Assembly: GCF_900142695.1 (NCBI RefSeq)
Contig: NZ_FRBU01000003.1
Span: forward strand, 1-64,000
Reading direction: 5' to 3'
Length of the DNA stretch: 64,000 bases
DNA from: Flavobacterium xanthum
Lineage (GTDB): Bacteria > Bacteroidota > Bacteroidia > Flavobacteriales > Flavobacteriaceae
Under the pieces are notes generated by a model. It did not search any database, was not told the origin of the DNA, and was given only the letters and a program-made list of their open reading frames with translations. Positions 1 through 9,334 of this stretch are shown piece by piece. Numbering within the stretch: position 1 is the stretch's first letter; each line of letters starts with the position of its first letter. A program made the position numbers and the translations under genes.

Positions 1-530
1 CAGGGAAAAGAATTAATTTTCTTTTCTTTGTTCTGAAAAAATATTTCATCTTTCTTTGAGATTCCTAACTTTCGCATTTATTAATTGAATTCAAGAGTTT
101 TAAAAAATTGGGCTACTTAAGGTCGCTGTAAAATAAGAACTAACCTTTTTCTTATTTTCTTACTATTTTGAAACCTATAAGTGATATAACTTTTTAGTAT
201 TTAGTAGAAACTGCAGCAAAACATTTTTTTACTACCAATTTCAATGTTTCACAAGATGAAAGAAAAAGTGAATTAGATTAACTGAATCAATCCCTGAGAA
301 TCCTTTGAATCAGTGGCTACAAAAAAAGTAAGTGATCAAAGCGAACTGTACTATTAATTCACAACACAAACAAGCTTACTTTTTGACAAATTATTAAACG
401 TGATCTTTTAAAAGTGGCTGACTGAACACCGAATACGGTATCCCACTTTAGCAGGAATCATTTATTTTATTTATTTGAAATACTGCTATAGCTCAAATCA
501 AACTATAGAAGACAAAACACTTTAAATAAA
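1..530. other. Intergenic stretch without recognised gene
   Basis: About 530 bp of AT-rich sequence beyond the wzc1 terminator. I see no open frame with family resemblance, no RNA gene and no clear repeat on either strand. The neighbouring gene to the left is outside the window. Confidence 0.5.
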
Positions 531-571
531 AAAAAGGTTTACAAAGAAATTAATTCTTTATAAACCTTTTT
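531..571 (-). terminator. Intrinsic terminator of wzc1
   Basis: An 11-bp arm (AAAAAGGTTTA, 531-541) is perfectly complementary to 561-571. A second 6-bp pairing (AAAGAA with TTCTTT) lies inside it, and a T run follows on the minus strand. It lies just beyond the end of wzc1 and should end the transcript of the export pair. Confidence 0.85.
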
Positions 572-592
572 AAAAGTGGTGCGGTAGAAAAA

Positions 593-2953
593 TTACATTT
601 TAAATATTTTTTTATACCAAGGTGCTTTTTCAACCTTGACACCATAGCCATAACCATATCCATACCCTTTTGTTGAATCGGTATCATTAAGTAGCAAACA
701 CATATTAGGCAACTTTTGCTCTTTGTATAAGGTGTTGGCAATATTCAGCATTCTCTTCTCTAAGAAATTGGCACGAGCCACATAAATAAAACAATCTGCA
801 TGCTTTGCAATTAATATTGTATCTGTAACTAGACTTACTGGAGCTGTATCTACAATGATATAATCGTATTGATTTTTTAGCGTTTCAAAAAGGGTGTCTA
901 CTTTCTTATTCATCAATAACTCAGCAGGATTAGGCGGAATTACACCAGCAGGCAGTACATGGAAATCTTCAAACCCCTCGTATTTTACAATAAGATCCTC
1001 TAGAACTAAATTTTTAGAAGACAAATAATTAGTAACACCGCGATCCGGCAAAGTTAAGTACTCATCTAATCTAGGATTCCTGATATCCATTCCAATCAAT
1101 AAAACCTTTTTCCCTGAAAGTGCAAAAGTAGCAGCTAGATTAGCAGAGACAAACGTTTTCCCCTCTTTAGGAAAAGTGGAGGTTAAAAAAATAGTTTTAG
1201 CCTGACCGTCTGGAACCTTGCTAAGCATAAACTCCAGGTTTGTTCTTATAATTCGCAAAGCCTCGGCTGAACTTGTTCTGCTTTCTGATTTGATGATTTC
1301 CGACGGCGTATCTGAGGTTGGTACATCTCCTATAAAAGGAATTAACGTTTTTCCATCTAAATCCAAGCGGCTCTTTATTTTAGTGTCTAACAAATCCATT
1401 ACGTAAATCACTCCAAATGGAACTAAAATACCCAACAGTAGTGCACCCAAATAAATAATATTTTTTTTAGGAGAAACAGGAACATCCGAACCTTTAGCAG
1501 AATCGACTACTCTGGCACTAGACTCTGTTGCTGCTAAAGAAATAGCTGTTTCCTCTCTTTTTTGCAACAAATACAAGTACAGCTCTTCTTTTACTTTTTG
1601 TTGTCTGGCTATCACCCTAAACTGCCGTTCCTGAACCGGAATTTTACCTATTTTTTGATTCAAAAGCCCCTCCTGATTGTTGAGATCTCTTTTTTGAATC
1701 CTTAGATTGGATTGCATGCGACTCAAACTTGATGCAACATTTGACTTTAAGGACGCCAATTGCTCATTCAGTTTAATCACAGTAGGATTAACATCGGTAG
1801 CCGATTTCAAGATTCTGTTCCGGTCTAAAACCAACTGATTGTAAGATCCTATTAATTCAGTAGCTTCCCCGCTTACAATATTTGTAGGCAATAAATCAGA
1901 CGGCTTGCTTTTTTTTATAAAATCGACCATCGACGAAATAACATTCAATTGTATATCAGTCTCTATGCCTTTTTTATCGTATTCATTAGACCCCGTAATA
2001 AAAAGTCCTGCCTCTGTTTCGATGTCTGTTACCTGATTCGCATTTTTAAAATTCTGAACATTTTGCTCTACACCGTCCAATTCGTCGGTGATCAAGGCCA
2101 ATCTATTAGCTATAAACTTAGAGGTGTTTTCAGAAATAAAATTTTTATCAGCGGCAGCATCCTCATTGTAATTTTGAACTAAATTATCCAAAAAATCTTC
2201 CGCTTTTTGCCGTACAGGATCTACGAGAGAAAGCTCGACAATACTACTTGTTTTGCTTAATGGAGCTACATTCAAACGGGCTCTGTAACTCGCGGCTACA
2301 TTTTCAAGCGGACTAATTACAATATTGATTGGATTTACATCTTCATTATAAGGCCTTGGGTTAACAAGCGATTTATTTAGCACTAACGTACCATATTTCG
2401 TCTTCACCGGTTCTCCATAGCGAAAAACTTTTTTATTTCCTTCCAACACATTCCCTTGACCCAACAGGTCTTCAAACTGAAAAGTAGATTCCGACAGCGC
2501 CAAAAATTGATAAGACCGGCTTGTACTGTAAAAATCAGGCTTTTGTTCTAAATAATTGATTAAAATTGGAGCATTTTTGTACAAATTAGTATTGATTACT
2601 TTACCCTCCACTACAAAGGCGATATTCAAATTCATTTTGCGAACGGTACTCTCCACCAAAGTTCTGGATTTGAGTATTTCTATTTCATTATCGAGGTTGC
2701 TTTTTCCACCACCAATTCCCATATCAGCAAAAGCAGATAATTCTGAGGACAGTCCACCCTTCTTTTCATCTTTTACTAAAATAGTCGTCGCCGCGCGGTA
2801 CTGTGGAACGTTATACCTTAAATAGAGGTAGGCGCCAAACAAACTGACAAAAACCCCTAATACAAACCATCTCCAATGGGATGCGTACTGATCTACAACA
2901 GCCCTTATTTGAAAATCCTGTTCTGAATTTTCATTTAACATATTATTTTCCAT
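593..2953 (-). CDS. wzc: Wzc-type polysaccharide co-polymerase and tyrosine autokinase, copy 1
   Basis: This is an inner-membrane BY-kinase of 786 residues that controls polymerisation and export of surface polysaccharide with its Wza partner. An N-terminal Wzz-type domain lies between a membrane segment near residues 28-48 and another near 497-521. The cytoplasmic kinase follows, with Walker A (PKEGKT, about 595-600), Walker A' (GMDIRNP, about 621-627), Walker B (IIVDTAP, about 709-715) and a tail of alternating Gly-Tyr near 773-781 that is the likely autophosphorylation cluster. It follows wza1 by 9 bp, so the two are co-transcribed, and a strong terminator ends the unit. A second, divergent copy lies at 34027-36495. 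The family assignment is secure; which polymer it serves cannot be told. Confidence 0.95.
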   Translation of the reverse strand: MENNMLNENSEQDFQIRAVVDQYASHWRWFVLGVFVSLFGAYLYLRYNVPQYRAATTILVKDEKKGGLSSELSAFADMGIGGGKSNLDNEIEILKSRTLVESTVRKMNLNIAFVVEGKVINTNLYKNAPILINYLEQKPDFYSTSRSYQFLALSESTFQFEDLLGQGNVLEGNKKVFRYGEPVKTKYGTLVLNKSLVNPRPYNEDVNPINIVISPLENVAASYRARLNVAPLSKTSSIVELSLVDPVRQKAEDFLDNLVQNYNEDAAADKNFISENTSKFIANRLALITDELDGVEQNVQNFKNANQVTDIETEAGLFITGSNEYDKKGIETDIQLNVISSMVDFIKKSKPSDLLPTNIVSGEATELIGSYNQLVLDRNRILKSATDVNPTVIKLNEQLASLKSNVASSLSRMQSNLRIQKRDLNNQEGLLNQKIGKIPVQERQFRVIARQQKVKEELYLYLLQKREETAISLAATESSARVVDSAKGSDVPVSPKKNIIYLGALLLGILVPFGVIYVMDLLDTKIKSRLDLDGKTLIPFIGDVPTSDTPSEIIKSESRTSSAEALRIIRTNLEFMLSKVPDGQAKTIFLTSTFPKEGKTFVSANLAATFALSGKKVLLIGMDIRNPRLDEYLTLPDRGVTNYLSSKNLVLEDLIVKYEGFEDFHVLPAGVIPPNPAELLMNKKVDTLFETLKNQYDYIIVDTAPVSLVTDTILIAKHADCFIYVARANFLEKRMLNIANTLYKEQKLPNMCLLLNDTDSTKGYGYGYGYGVKVEKAPWYKKIFKM

Positions 2954-2962
2954 GAAACTGTT

Positions 2963-3736
2963 TTATTTTGAAGAAGTAATAATTAATGTGGTTAAAGCAA
3001 TCAAGATGGACATAACTGAGAATATCAACCCCGTACTCGGACCCACTGCTGATCCGTTGATTTTATTTTGATTAGGCTCCACATAGACGACATCATTTTG
3101 CGCCAAGTAATAAAAGGGCGTATTCATAAAACCCGCTTTACTGATGTCTACTCTATTATAGGATTTCACACCGTCAATTTCTCGAATGATTAAAATATTG
3201 TTTCTTTTTCCATACACCGTTAAATCTTTAGCCATACTCAAAGCTTCAATTAATGTAATTCGTTCCGAAGCAATAGGATAAGATCCTGGAGCATTAACCT
3301 CTCCCTGAACAGACACTTTAAAATTTGTAATGCGAAGACTAATTATCGGTTTTTTGATGTATCGTGAAATTTTAGCATCTAATATCTCAAGTACATTGGT
3401 TCTGGACAAACCACTCACTTTCAGCTTTCCCAAAGTAGGAAAATCAATAAATCCATAAGCATCTACTAAATAAACAGAACCAGCAGTAGCACCAGCAACC
3501 GTTTCGCTAGAAACATTCAAACTAAAAGATTTTGCAATTTCAGGATCCTCGGCATAAACCGAAATCTGCAGCAAATCATCGGGCTGTATTTTAATTTCAT
3601 ACGAATTTAATTTCTCTTCTCCTGCCACAGCATCAATATCCTGGTAATAAATCATGTCTTTTTTAGATGCACAAGAGCCCAACAACACTAAAAACAAAAA
3701 TAGGATCGATTTTTTTAATAAGAAAAAGTATTTCAT
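2963..3736 (-). CDS. wza: Wza-type outer-membrane polysaccharide export lipoprotein, copy 1
   Basis: This is the periplasmic/outer-membrane export channel component (poly_export plus SLBB domains). The chosen start gives 257 residues beginning MKYFFLLKK, with a hydrophobic signal peptide and a lipobox LLGSC whose Cys would be lipidated. An upstream in-frame ATG at 3760 lies inside a TATATTTG promoter box, so it cannot be in the transcript; this decides the start at 3736. A hydrophobic segment near the C-terminus (LIFSVMSILIALTTLII) is typical of the family in Bacteroidota. It forms an operon with wzc1 directly downstream. A paralogue lies at 36512-37303. Confidence 0.93.
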   Translation of the reverse strand: MKYFFLLKKSILFLFLVLLGSCASKKDMIYYQDIDAVAGEEKLNSYEIKIQPDDLLQISVYAEDPEIAKSFSLNVSSETVAGATAGSVYLVDAYGFIDFPTLGKLKVSGLSRTNVLEILDAKISRYIKKPIISLRITNFKVSVQGEVNAPGSYPIASERITLIEALSMAKDLTVYGKRNNILIIREIDGVKSYNRVDISKAGFMNTPFYYLAQNDVVYVEPNQNKINGSAVGPSTGLIFSVMSILIALTTLIITSSK

Positions 3737-3757
3737 AGAGTAAATTTTAAAAGGGCG

Positions 3758-3765
3758 CAAATATA
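3758..3765 (-). promoter_or_regulatory. TAnnTTTG promoter -7 box for wza1-wzc1
   Basis: TATATTTG on the minus strand matches the Bacteroidota -7 element TAnnTTTG. It lies about 22 bp before the wza1 ATG at 3736, which leaves a very short leader. No convincing -33 TTTG is visible. Confidence 0.7.
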
Positions 3766-3975
3766 GGGATTATTATTATATTATTTTTAGACATTCAGCA
3801 GTACCATTTACTAGGACTTCGTTTTTATTGTCAAGTGGCATTGAAGTCAGCCTACAATGAAACTAAAACTACTTAAAACAAGGGATCACAAAATACTTTT
3901 ACTTTTAATTCTTCAAACAAAACGAAATGCGATTACTTGCAAAAAATAATTATACTAACACTCAAGTGTTTCATT

Positions 3976-4023
3976 AAAGATAGAAATCAAACAAAAATTA
4001 AAAAAATAATGAGTTCTATCTTT
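3976..4023 (-). terminator. Possible terminator after the CapD-type gene
   Basis: A perfect 10-bp inverted repeat (AAAGATAGAA at 3976-3985, TTCTATCTTT at 4014-4023) encloses an AT-rich loop of about 28 bp, downstream of the dehydratase gene and upstream of the wza1 promoter. The long loop and weak stem make terminator function uncertain. The remainder of 3766-4051 shows nothing else. Confidence 0.4.
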
Positions 4024-4051
4024 TCCCTACGTCTGCAACAGGGTTGTCCAA

Positions 4052-5950
4052 TTATTTATCTAAAAGTTCATACGTCGAATTCATACTTTTAAACTCCGGC
4101 ACAATCTTTTTCATTTGAGCCACTATAGCGTCGTTTGCAAACAAATTAGAAAGATTAATCAATTCATTGATATCTGTATGCAGGGCTTCAAACTCTTCTT
4201 GAAGTTCTTGTGCAATCATGATTTTAGCATGGTGCGTTGGGATGGACTTGGATGTATCATTGAGCAGTTCTTCATAAAGTTTTTCTCCCGGACGCAATCC
4301 TACAATCTCAATCTTAATGTCTCGCTCTGGAATAAATCCTGCTAACTTAATCATCTTTCGCGCCAAGTCAATAATTTTGACTGGTTTCCCCATGTCAAAA
4401 ATGTATATTTCACCTCCATTTCCCATTGCTCCGGCTTCCAGCACTAATTGGCAGGCCTCTGGAATGGTCATAAAATAACGAATGATGTCTTTATGGGTAA
4501 TCGTTAGTGGTCCGCCTTCGGCAATTTGTTTGGTAAACAAAGGGACAACCGAACCATTGGAGCCTAATACGTTCCCAAAACGGGTAGTAATGAATTTAGT
4601 AGCCCCTGTTCCCTTCTCTTTTTGATCTCTGAGCTGCAGCGACTGTACATATTTTTCGGCAATTCTTTTACTGGCCCCCATAACATTGCTGGGATTTACC
4701 GCTTTGTCTGTTGAGACCATGACGAATTTTTTCACATTATACAAACAAGCTAAATCAGCAAGATTTTTGGTTCCCTTTATATTGGTAAAAATGGCTTGAC
4801 ATGGATTTTCTTCCATTAACGGCACGTGCTTGTACGCCGCAGCATGAAAGACTACTTGGGGATGGTATGTTTTAAAGACCATATCCATCGCCTCCACATT
4901 TCTAATATCGGCGATGACGGTTCGTATTTTTGCCGTAGTGCTAATGCTTTCTGTTTCTAATTGCAAGTGATGGAGCGGTGTCTCTGCCTGATCCAGCATA
5001 ATAATTTTTTTTGGATTAAAAACCAAAACTTGACGAACGATTTCACTTCCTATGGAACCAGCTGCACCAGTAATCAAAATTACCTTATCCTTCAATTGTT
5101 TAGAAATCGCTTTACTGTCCAGCACAATTGGTTTGCGTTCAAGAAGATCTTCAATTTGAATGGTCTTCACTTTCTGGGAAATCTCTTTTTGATTCTCCCA
5201 ATCCGAAATTAAAGGCACTGTAAAAACTTTGAAATTGTATTCCAAGCATTGATCCACAATAACAATTTGCTCCTCTCGTGACAATCCTTTGTCCGCAATA
5301 ATGACACTTCCCGCACCAACGGAACGCATTAATGCAGGCAACTTTTTCTTTTGCACTAAAATAGGCAAATCCAACATTCTCTTGGAAGCGTTTTGATTGT
5401 TCTTGTCTACGAACCCAACAATTTTAAAACGTGTAGGAGTTTCGAACTTTAAAGCGTTAGCAACTGATATCGCATTGGCATCCGTACCATAGATTACCGT
5501 ACGAATTAATTTAGCATTACTTTTTTCGGAGAAGTACAGTTCAAAAGTTTGTTTCACTACTACACGATACAAAAACAAAGCACAAAAAGAAAGCACGATA
5601 TTGATAAAAAGTGCGGTGTTGAGGAAGGGCTTTTCTTTAAAAAAAATCTGACTGATAAAATTAAATAGAAGAAACAAAACCAAAACCGACAGTTGCGAGA
5701 AGAGCAATTTCACTGCATCAATATTGGAGGAATGGCGGATGATACCAGAATAGGTCCTGAATAACCAAAAGAAAAACAAATTGAGCCCAAAAAAAGAACT
5801 AATGAATGTAATATTATGAGATGTTGCAATATAATTCATGCCGATTCCTCTAAATATCATGTAAGTAGAGAAAAAACAAAACATTAAAATCAGCATATCA
5901 ATGCTGACGATAATCCACCGGGGTAAATAGCCTAAATTATGCAAGTTCAT
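4052..5950 (-). CDS. CapD/FlaA1-family membrane nucleoside-diphosphate-sugar 4,6-dehydratase
   Basis: This is a polysaccharide biosynthesis protein, probably acting on UDP-GlcNAc to give a 4-keto-6-deoxy sugar for the DegT-type aminotransferase upstream. The N-terminal part has four hydrophobic segments after NLGYLPRWIIVSIDM, then a CoA-binding-like fold (YGTDANAISVANAL). The C-terminal half is an extended SDR domain with the NAD(P) motif GAAGSIGSE and the sequence VSTDKAVNPSNVMGASKR. I set the start at ATG 5950 (632 aa), since family members start just before the LPRW motif. An in-frame TTG at 6067 overlaps a TATATTTG promoter box and would fall outside the mRNA. The family is sure; the exact substrate (inverting PglF/WbpM type) is inferred. 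Confidence 0.9.
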   Translation of the reverse strand: MNLHNLGYLPRWIIVSIDMLILMFCFFSTYMIFRGIGMNYIATSHNITFISSFFGLNLFFFWLFRTYSGIIRHSSNIDAVKLLFSQLSVLVLFLLFNFISQIFFKEKPFLNTALFINIVLSFCALFLYRVVVKQTFELYFSEKSNAKLIRTVIYGTDANAISVANALKFETPTRFKIVGFVDKNNQNASKRMLDLPILVQKKKLPALMRSVGAGSVIIADKGLSREEQIVIVDQCLEYNFKVFTVPLISDWENQKEISQKVKTIQIEDLLERKPIVLDSKAISKQLKDKVILITGAAGSIGSEIVRQVLVFNPKKIIMLDQAETPLHHLQLETESISTTAKIRTVIADIRNVEAMDMVFKTYHPQVVFHAAAYKHVPLMEENPCQAIFTNIKGTKNLADLACLYNVKKFVMVSTDKAVNPSNVMGASKRIAEKYVQSLQLRDQKEKGTGATKFITTRFGNVLGSNGSVVPLFTKQIAEGGPLTITHKDIIRYFMTIPEACQLVLEAGAMGNGGEIYIFDMGKPVKIIDLARKMIKLAGFIPERDIKIEIVGLRPGEKLYEELLNDTSKSIPTHHAKIMIAQELQEEFEALHTDINELINLSNLFANDAIVAQMKKIVPEFKSMNSTYELLDK

Positions 5951-6069
5951 TCTACGATTTAACGCTGTCGTAAGTTCAGAAATGAACTGGGATACTTTTT
6001 TATTGATAGGAATACTCAATTTAATTGGTCTTATTTTAAGTGATGTTTTTTTGATTGAAAAATGCAAAT

Positions 6070-6077
6070 CAAATATA
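6070..6077 (-). promoter_or_regulatory. TAnnTTTG promoter -7 box for the CapD-type gene
   Basis: TATATTTG on the minus strand, identical to the boxes at wza1, tviB, wza2, eno and the amidinotransferase gene. With the start at 5950 it leaves a leader of about 113 nt, longer than usual in this window. Confidence 0.65.
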
Positions 6078-6204
6078 GGAAATAAAATAGTTGCTGCTAC
6101 GCAACTGCCTTTTTTTATATCTAAACGAATAAAATACTTGTAGCGTATATTTTAAAACTTCTTTTACGAAATATAATACGTTTTAGCGGCGTGTATTGGG
6201 AACG

Positions 6205-6766
6205 CGTCAGTTCGAGTGGCCCGCTTTTTAGCGGGATGTATCGAGAACCGTTACAAAGACAAACTTCTCGATACTTTTTTGGCTAATGGCGATTTGTTTT
6301 TAATTCTAAACTTTCATAGCCAAAAACACTCGAAGTGACGTTCTGGTGAGCGAGAATGTCTAAAAAACGAGAACGCGTCAGTTCGAGTGGCCCGCTTTTT
6401 AGCGGGGTGTATCGAGAACCGTTGCAAACACAAAACTTCTCGATACTTTTTTGGCTGATTGCGATTTGTTTTATAAACCTAAACTTTCTAGCCAAAAACA
6501 CTCGAAGTGACGTTAAGGATTAGAATAGTGAAATTTGTATAATCAATCCGTCAGTTCGAGTGGCCCGCTTTTTAGCGGGGTGTATCGAGAACCGTTGCAA
6601 ACACAAACTTCTCGATACTTTTTTGTCTGATTGCGATTTGTTTTTTAAATCTAAACTTTCAAGCCAAAAACACTCGATGTGACGTTCTGGTGAGCGAGAA
6701 TGTCTGAAAAACGAGAACGCGTCAGTTCGAGTGGACCGCTTTTTAGCGGGGTGTATCGAGAACCGT
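6205..6766. repeat. Tandem array of about 172-bp units with nested inverted repeats
   Basis: Three full copies of a 136-137 bp element (6205-6340, 6376-6512, 6549-6684) and a truncated fourth (6720 to about 6766) recur at spacings of 171, 173 and 171 bp. A degenerate partial copy precedes them at about 6181-6204. Each element is bounded by CGTCAGTTCGAGTG and its near-complement CACTCGAAGTGACG. Inside are three hairpins in a row: CCCGC/GCGGG, GTATCGAGAA/TTCTCGATAC and TTTTTGGCT/AGCCAAAAA. The array fills the gap between the DegT-type gene and the CapD-type gene. Small open frames inside it are chance. Confidence 0.9.
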
Positions 6767-6812
6767 ACACCGAAACAATTGACGGCTGTACCGTATTTTT
6801 AAAAGTATACCC

Positions 6813-7958
6813 CTACTCTTTCGAGAAGAAAGCCAATACAGCTTCCTTTATTCTTATTCTTTCGTTATCTGTTAAATTAGACCCAGATGGCAGACACAGA
6901 CCGTTTTCAAACAGAGTTTCCGCTACTTTGTTGCCGTAATACGGATAGTGCTCGAAAATAGGTTGTAAGTGCATTGGTTTCCACAAGGGACGCGATTCAA
7001 TATTTGCCTGATCCAAAGCCAGTCTCAGTGCTTCTCGGTCAATCCCTTTCGCGGCATCGGGGGCAACTAAAATAGCGGTTAGCCAATAATTAGCAAAGTA
7101 GTCCGAGTTAGGAACAGTGAAAACACTTACCGCCGCTATATCTTTGAATACATCAACATAAAAATCATGCATATCCCTACGCAATTGTACGTGTGCATCC
7201 AACACTTCCATTTGGCCTCGACCTATACCTGCACAAATATTACTCATGCGGTAATTGTATCCTATTTCGCTGTGCTGATAATGAGGTGCTGCATCTCTGG
7301 ATTGCGTAGCAAAAAAAATGGCTTTTTCTTTGAGCGCAACCGTTGGTGTTACAATAGCTCCACCACCAGAGGTTGTAATGATTTTATTACCATTGAATGA
7401 CAAGACTCCAATATCCCCAAAAGTACCGCATTTTTGACCTTTGAAACTGCTTCCTAAGGCTTCAGCACTGTCTTCCAGAATAGGAATTCCATACACATCA
7501 GCAACCGCTCGTACTGCTTCAATTTTATACGGTACTCCATAAAGATGAACCGCTATAATGGCTTTTGGCTTTTTGCCTTTTTCAATTTCACTACGGATCG
7601 CTTCCTCTAGCGCTACAGGACATAAATTCCATGTGTCCTCTTCGCTGTCTATAAAAATGGGAATAGCGCCTTGATACAAAATAGGATTGGCTGAAGCCGA
7701 AAAAGTCATGCTTTGACAAAGCACAGTATCTCCAGCTTGAACGCCTAGCAGAACCAAACCCAAATGAATGGCTGCTGTTCCAGAAGTGAGTGCTCCTACA
7801 TGCGCTTCATTTCCGAGATAATTTCTGAGATTCCTTTCTAATTCGCCAATATTAAAACCGGCTGTCGAAATATAGTTAGTAACAAAAGCTTCTTGAACAA
7901 ACTTTTGTTCGGTTCCACCCATATGTGGCACAGATAAATATATTCTACTTGACGCCAT
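6813..7958 (-). CDS. DegT/DnrJ/EryC1/StrS-family PLP-dependent sugar aminotransferase
   Basis: This enzyme probably transfers an amino group to a nucleotide-linked keto sugar made by the CapD-type dehydratase. The sequence shows the family layout: TSGTAAIHLGL for cofactor phosphate binding, EDSAEALGS with the Asp that holds the pyridine ring, and SFNGNKIITTSGGG with the Schiff-base Lys. I place the start at ATG 7958 (381 aa, MASSRIYLSV). The 14-bp overlap with the upstream cupin-type gene then gives translational coupling; a longer frame to 7994 would only add unconserved residues. PglE/LegC-like UDP-sugar transaminase is the best guess, and an FdtB-like dTDP-sugar enzyme is the alternative. 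Confidence 0.9.
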   Translation of the reverse strand: MASSRIYLSVPHMGGTEQKFVQEAFVTNYISTAGFNIGELERNLRNYLGNEAHVGALTSGTAAIHLGLVLLGVQAGDTVLCQSMTFSASANPILYQGAIPIFIDSEEDTWNLCPVALEEAIRSEIEKGKKPKAIIAVHLYGVPYKIEAVRAVADVYGIPILEDSAEALGSSFKGQKCGTFGDIGVLSFNGNKIITTSGGGAIVTPTVALKEKAIFFATQSRDAAPHYQHSEIGYNYRMSNICAGIGRGQMEVLDAHVQLRRDMHDFYVDVFKDIAAVSVFTVPNSDYFANYWLTAILVAPDAAKGIDREALRLALDQANIESRPLWKPMHLQPIFEHYPYYGNKVAETLFENGLCLPSGSNLTDNERIRIKEAVLAFFSKE

Positions 7959-8376
7959 CTGGATTCCAAGTATTTGAATGAAAACGAACATCATCTTCTT
8001 TGACTTTATCCAGAGCGAGAGTTGAAAAGGACATTAATCGTGAGTTAACTTCCAAGGATTGAATAGCATTTGCAAAACCAGCAGGAATACTCAAAACTAT
8101 ATTTGAATTTTCTTGTAGTATGACACTTTCTACTGTTAAATTAGCTGATGGAGACTCCCAATTATCAATTTTCACAAAAGATATCTTAAAAGCTCCCTGA
8201 ATGCAATAAAAATTTTTCGTATCAAATTTATGACCTTGCCAGGCTCTTATAGGATTTTCAGGAGCATTAGTTATGATATAAAATCTTTCAATATCTTTAA
8301 ATTTAAAATCATTTACAAAAGAAACAGAACCTCTTTCATCTTTAAGAACGTCACCTTCAAAAATTTGTATTTTCAT
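7945..8376 (-). CDS. WxcM/FdtA-like cupin sugar isomerase or epimerase
   Basis: A small protein of 143 aa with a predicted RmlC-like jelly-roll fold. The segment RGSVSFVNDF, then IRAWQGHK, and IPAGFANAI near the C-terminus match the WxcM-like/FdtA group of nucleotide-sugar 3,4-ketoisomerases and 3,5-epimerases. Only one His is visible in the WQGHK motif, where classical FdtA has a His-x-His pair, so the activity is uncertain. The stop codon lies 14 bp inside the following DegT-type aminotransferase gene, which suggests they act on the same keto sugar. Confidence is high for the fold and modest for the reaction. Confidence 0.75.
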   Translation of the reverse strand: MKIQIFEGDVLKDERGSVSFVNDFKFKDIERFYIITNAPENPIRAWQGHKFDTKNFYCIQGAFKISFVKIDNWESPSANLTVESVILQENSNIVLSIPAGFANAIQSLEVNSRLMSFSTLALDKVKEDDVRFHSNTWNPDGVK

Positions 8377-8378
8377 TC

Positions 8379-9332
8379 CTAATATAAAATTTTCTTCAAG
8401 AGATAAAACTTAACACAATACAGTAGCAACAAAGGCACTAGTACAATAGCAAATAAAATAAAATCATTTAAAATAGTATGCATCGTAATAACAATTGTGG
8501 ATATTACCATTTGCAGAAAAGCATATAAAAAAGAGACTAGTCGATGTTGCATTTTGTAGCCATTGCTTAAAACTTGATACAAATGCCAACGGTGCGCTTC
8601 AAATATATTCTCTTTCAAATAAATTCTATGTAGAATTGTTGCTACTGTTTCAACTCCATAAACACCTAAAAATAGCAACCAAACTAAAGATTCAGTATTC
8701 AATATCAATTTTAAAATAAGATAAATAATCCAAAAAGCTATAGAAATACTACCTACGTCCCCAGCAAAACATTTGGCTCTTTTTCTATAATTAAAAAAAA
8801 GGAAAACTATACTGGCTAAAATCGGATATATAATGAATGTACCATCAATAAATTCAAAAACATAATGGTTAACGTACCAAAGCGAACCCAATACTACAAT
8901 CGTGTAAAGCCCTGTCATTCCATTGATACCGTCCATAAAATTATAGGCGTTAATGATACCAATTGCGGCAATGTAAGTAAGTAGAATCCCCCACCAAGGT
9001 AGGATCTCAAAAACATTGAGATTATAAAACAATAAACTAATTGCACTGAAATGTGCCAGTATTCGAATTTTATTGGGCAAACTCTGAATATCATCCCAAA
9101 AACTGACCATGCTCACTATTGTAATCCCTGTAAAAAAAAGATAATAAGCATCACTATGTTGCGCAAAATAAAATAGTGCCGCAAACCAGAATAGTACGCC
9201 TCCTCCCCGAATTGTAATTTCAGTATGCGCACTTCTGTGATTTGGTTTGTCAATGATATTGTATACATCAGCTATTTTAAAATAAACTAATGCCGCGAGA
9301 AACAGAATAAATGTAATTAATGTATAGTGCAT
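8379..9332 (-). CDS. MraY/WecA/WbpL-family polyprenyl-phosphate sugar-1-phosphate transferase
   Basis: A polytopic membrane enzyme of 317 aa that starts a repeat unit by moving a sugar-1-phosphate from its UDP carrier onto undecaprenyl phosphate. Family signatures are present in order: DKPNHRSAH and RGGG near residues 31-45, the Asp pair in FWDDIQSLPNK, NAYNFMDGINGM (the metal/substrate loop), FAGDVGS, and HRIYLKENIF/EAHRWHLYQ at the C-terminal cytoplasmic loop. About ten hydrophobic segments are visible. It sits next to a WbpV-like epimerase gene, as in O-antigen clusters where WbpL starts with a 6-deoxy-HexNAc. The sugar specificity is inferred from that pairing. Confidence 0.9.
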   Translation of the reverse strand: MHYTLITFILFLAALVYFKIADVYNIIDKPNHRSAHTEITIRGGGVLFWFAALFYFAQHSDAYYLFFTGITIVSMVSFWDDIQSLPNKIRILAHFSAISLLFYNLNVFEILPWWGILLTYIAAIGIINAYNFMDGINGMTGLYTIVVLGSLWYVNHYVFEFIDGTFIIYPILASIVFLFFNYRKRAKCFAGDVGSISIAFWIIYLILKLILNTESLVWLLFLGVYGVETVATILHRIYLKENIFEAHRWHLYQVLSNGYKMQHRLVSFLYAFLQMVISTIVITMHTILNDFILFAIVLVPLLLLYCVKFYLLKKILY

Positions 9333-9334
9333 TA

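Noticed and set aside
550..741. 63-codon minus-strand frame at the end of wzc1
   Set aside because: It is an alternative frame of the Gly-Tyr tail region and runs into the terminator.
6283..6501. 72-codon minus-strand frame inside the 172-bp repeat array
   Set aside because: It runs across repeat units and spacers, has no family resemblance and is not preserved between copies.
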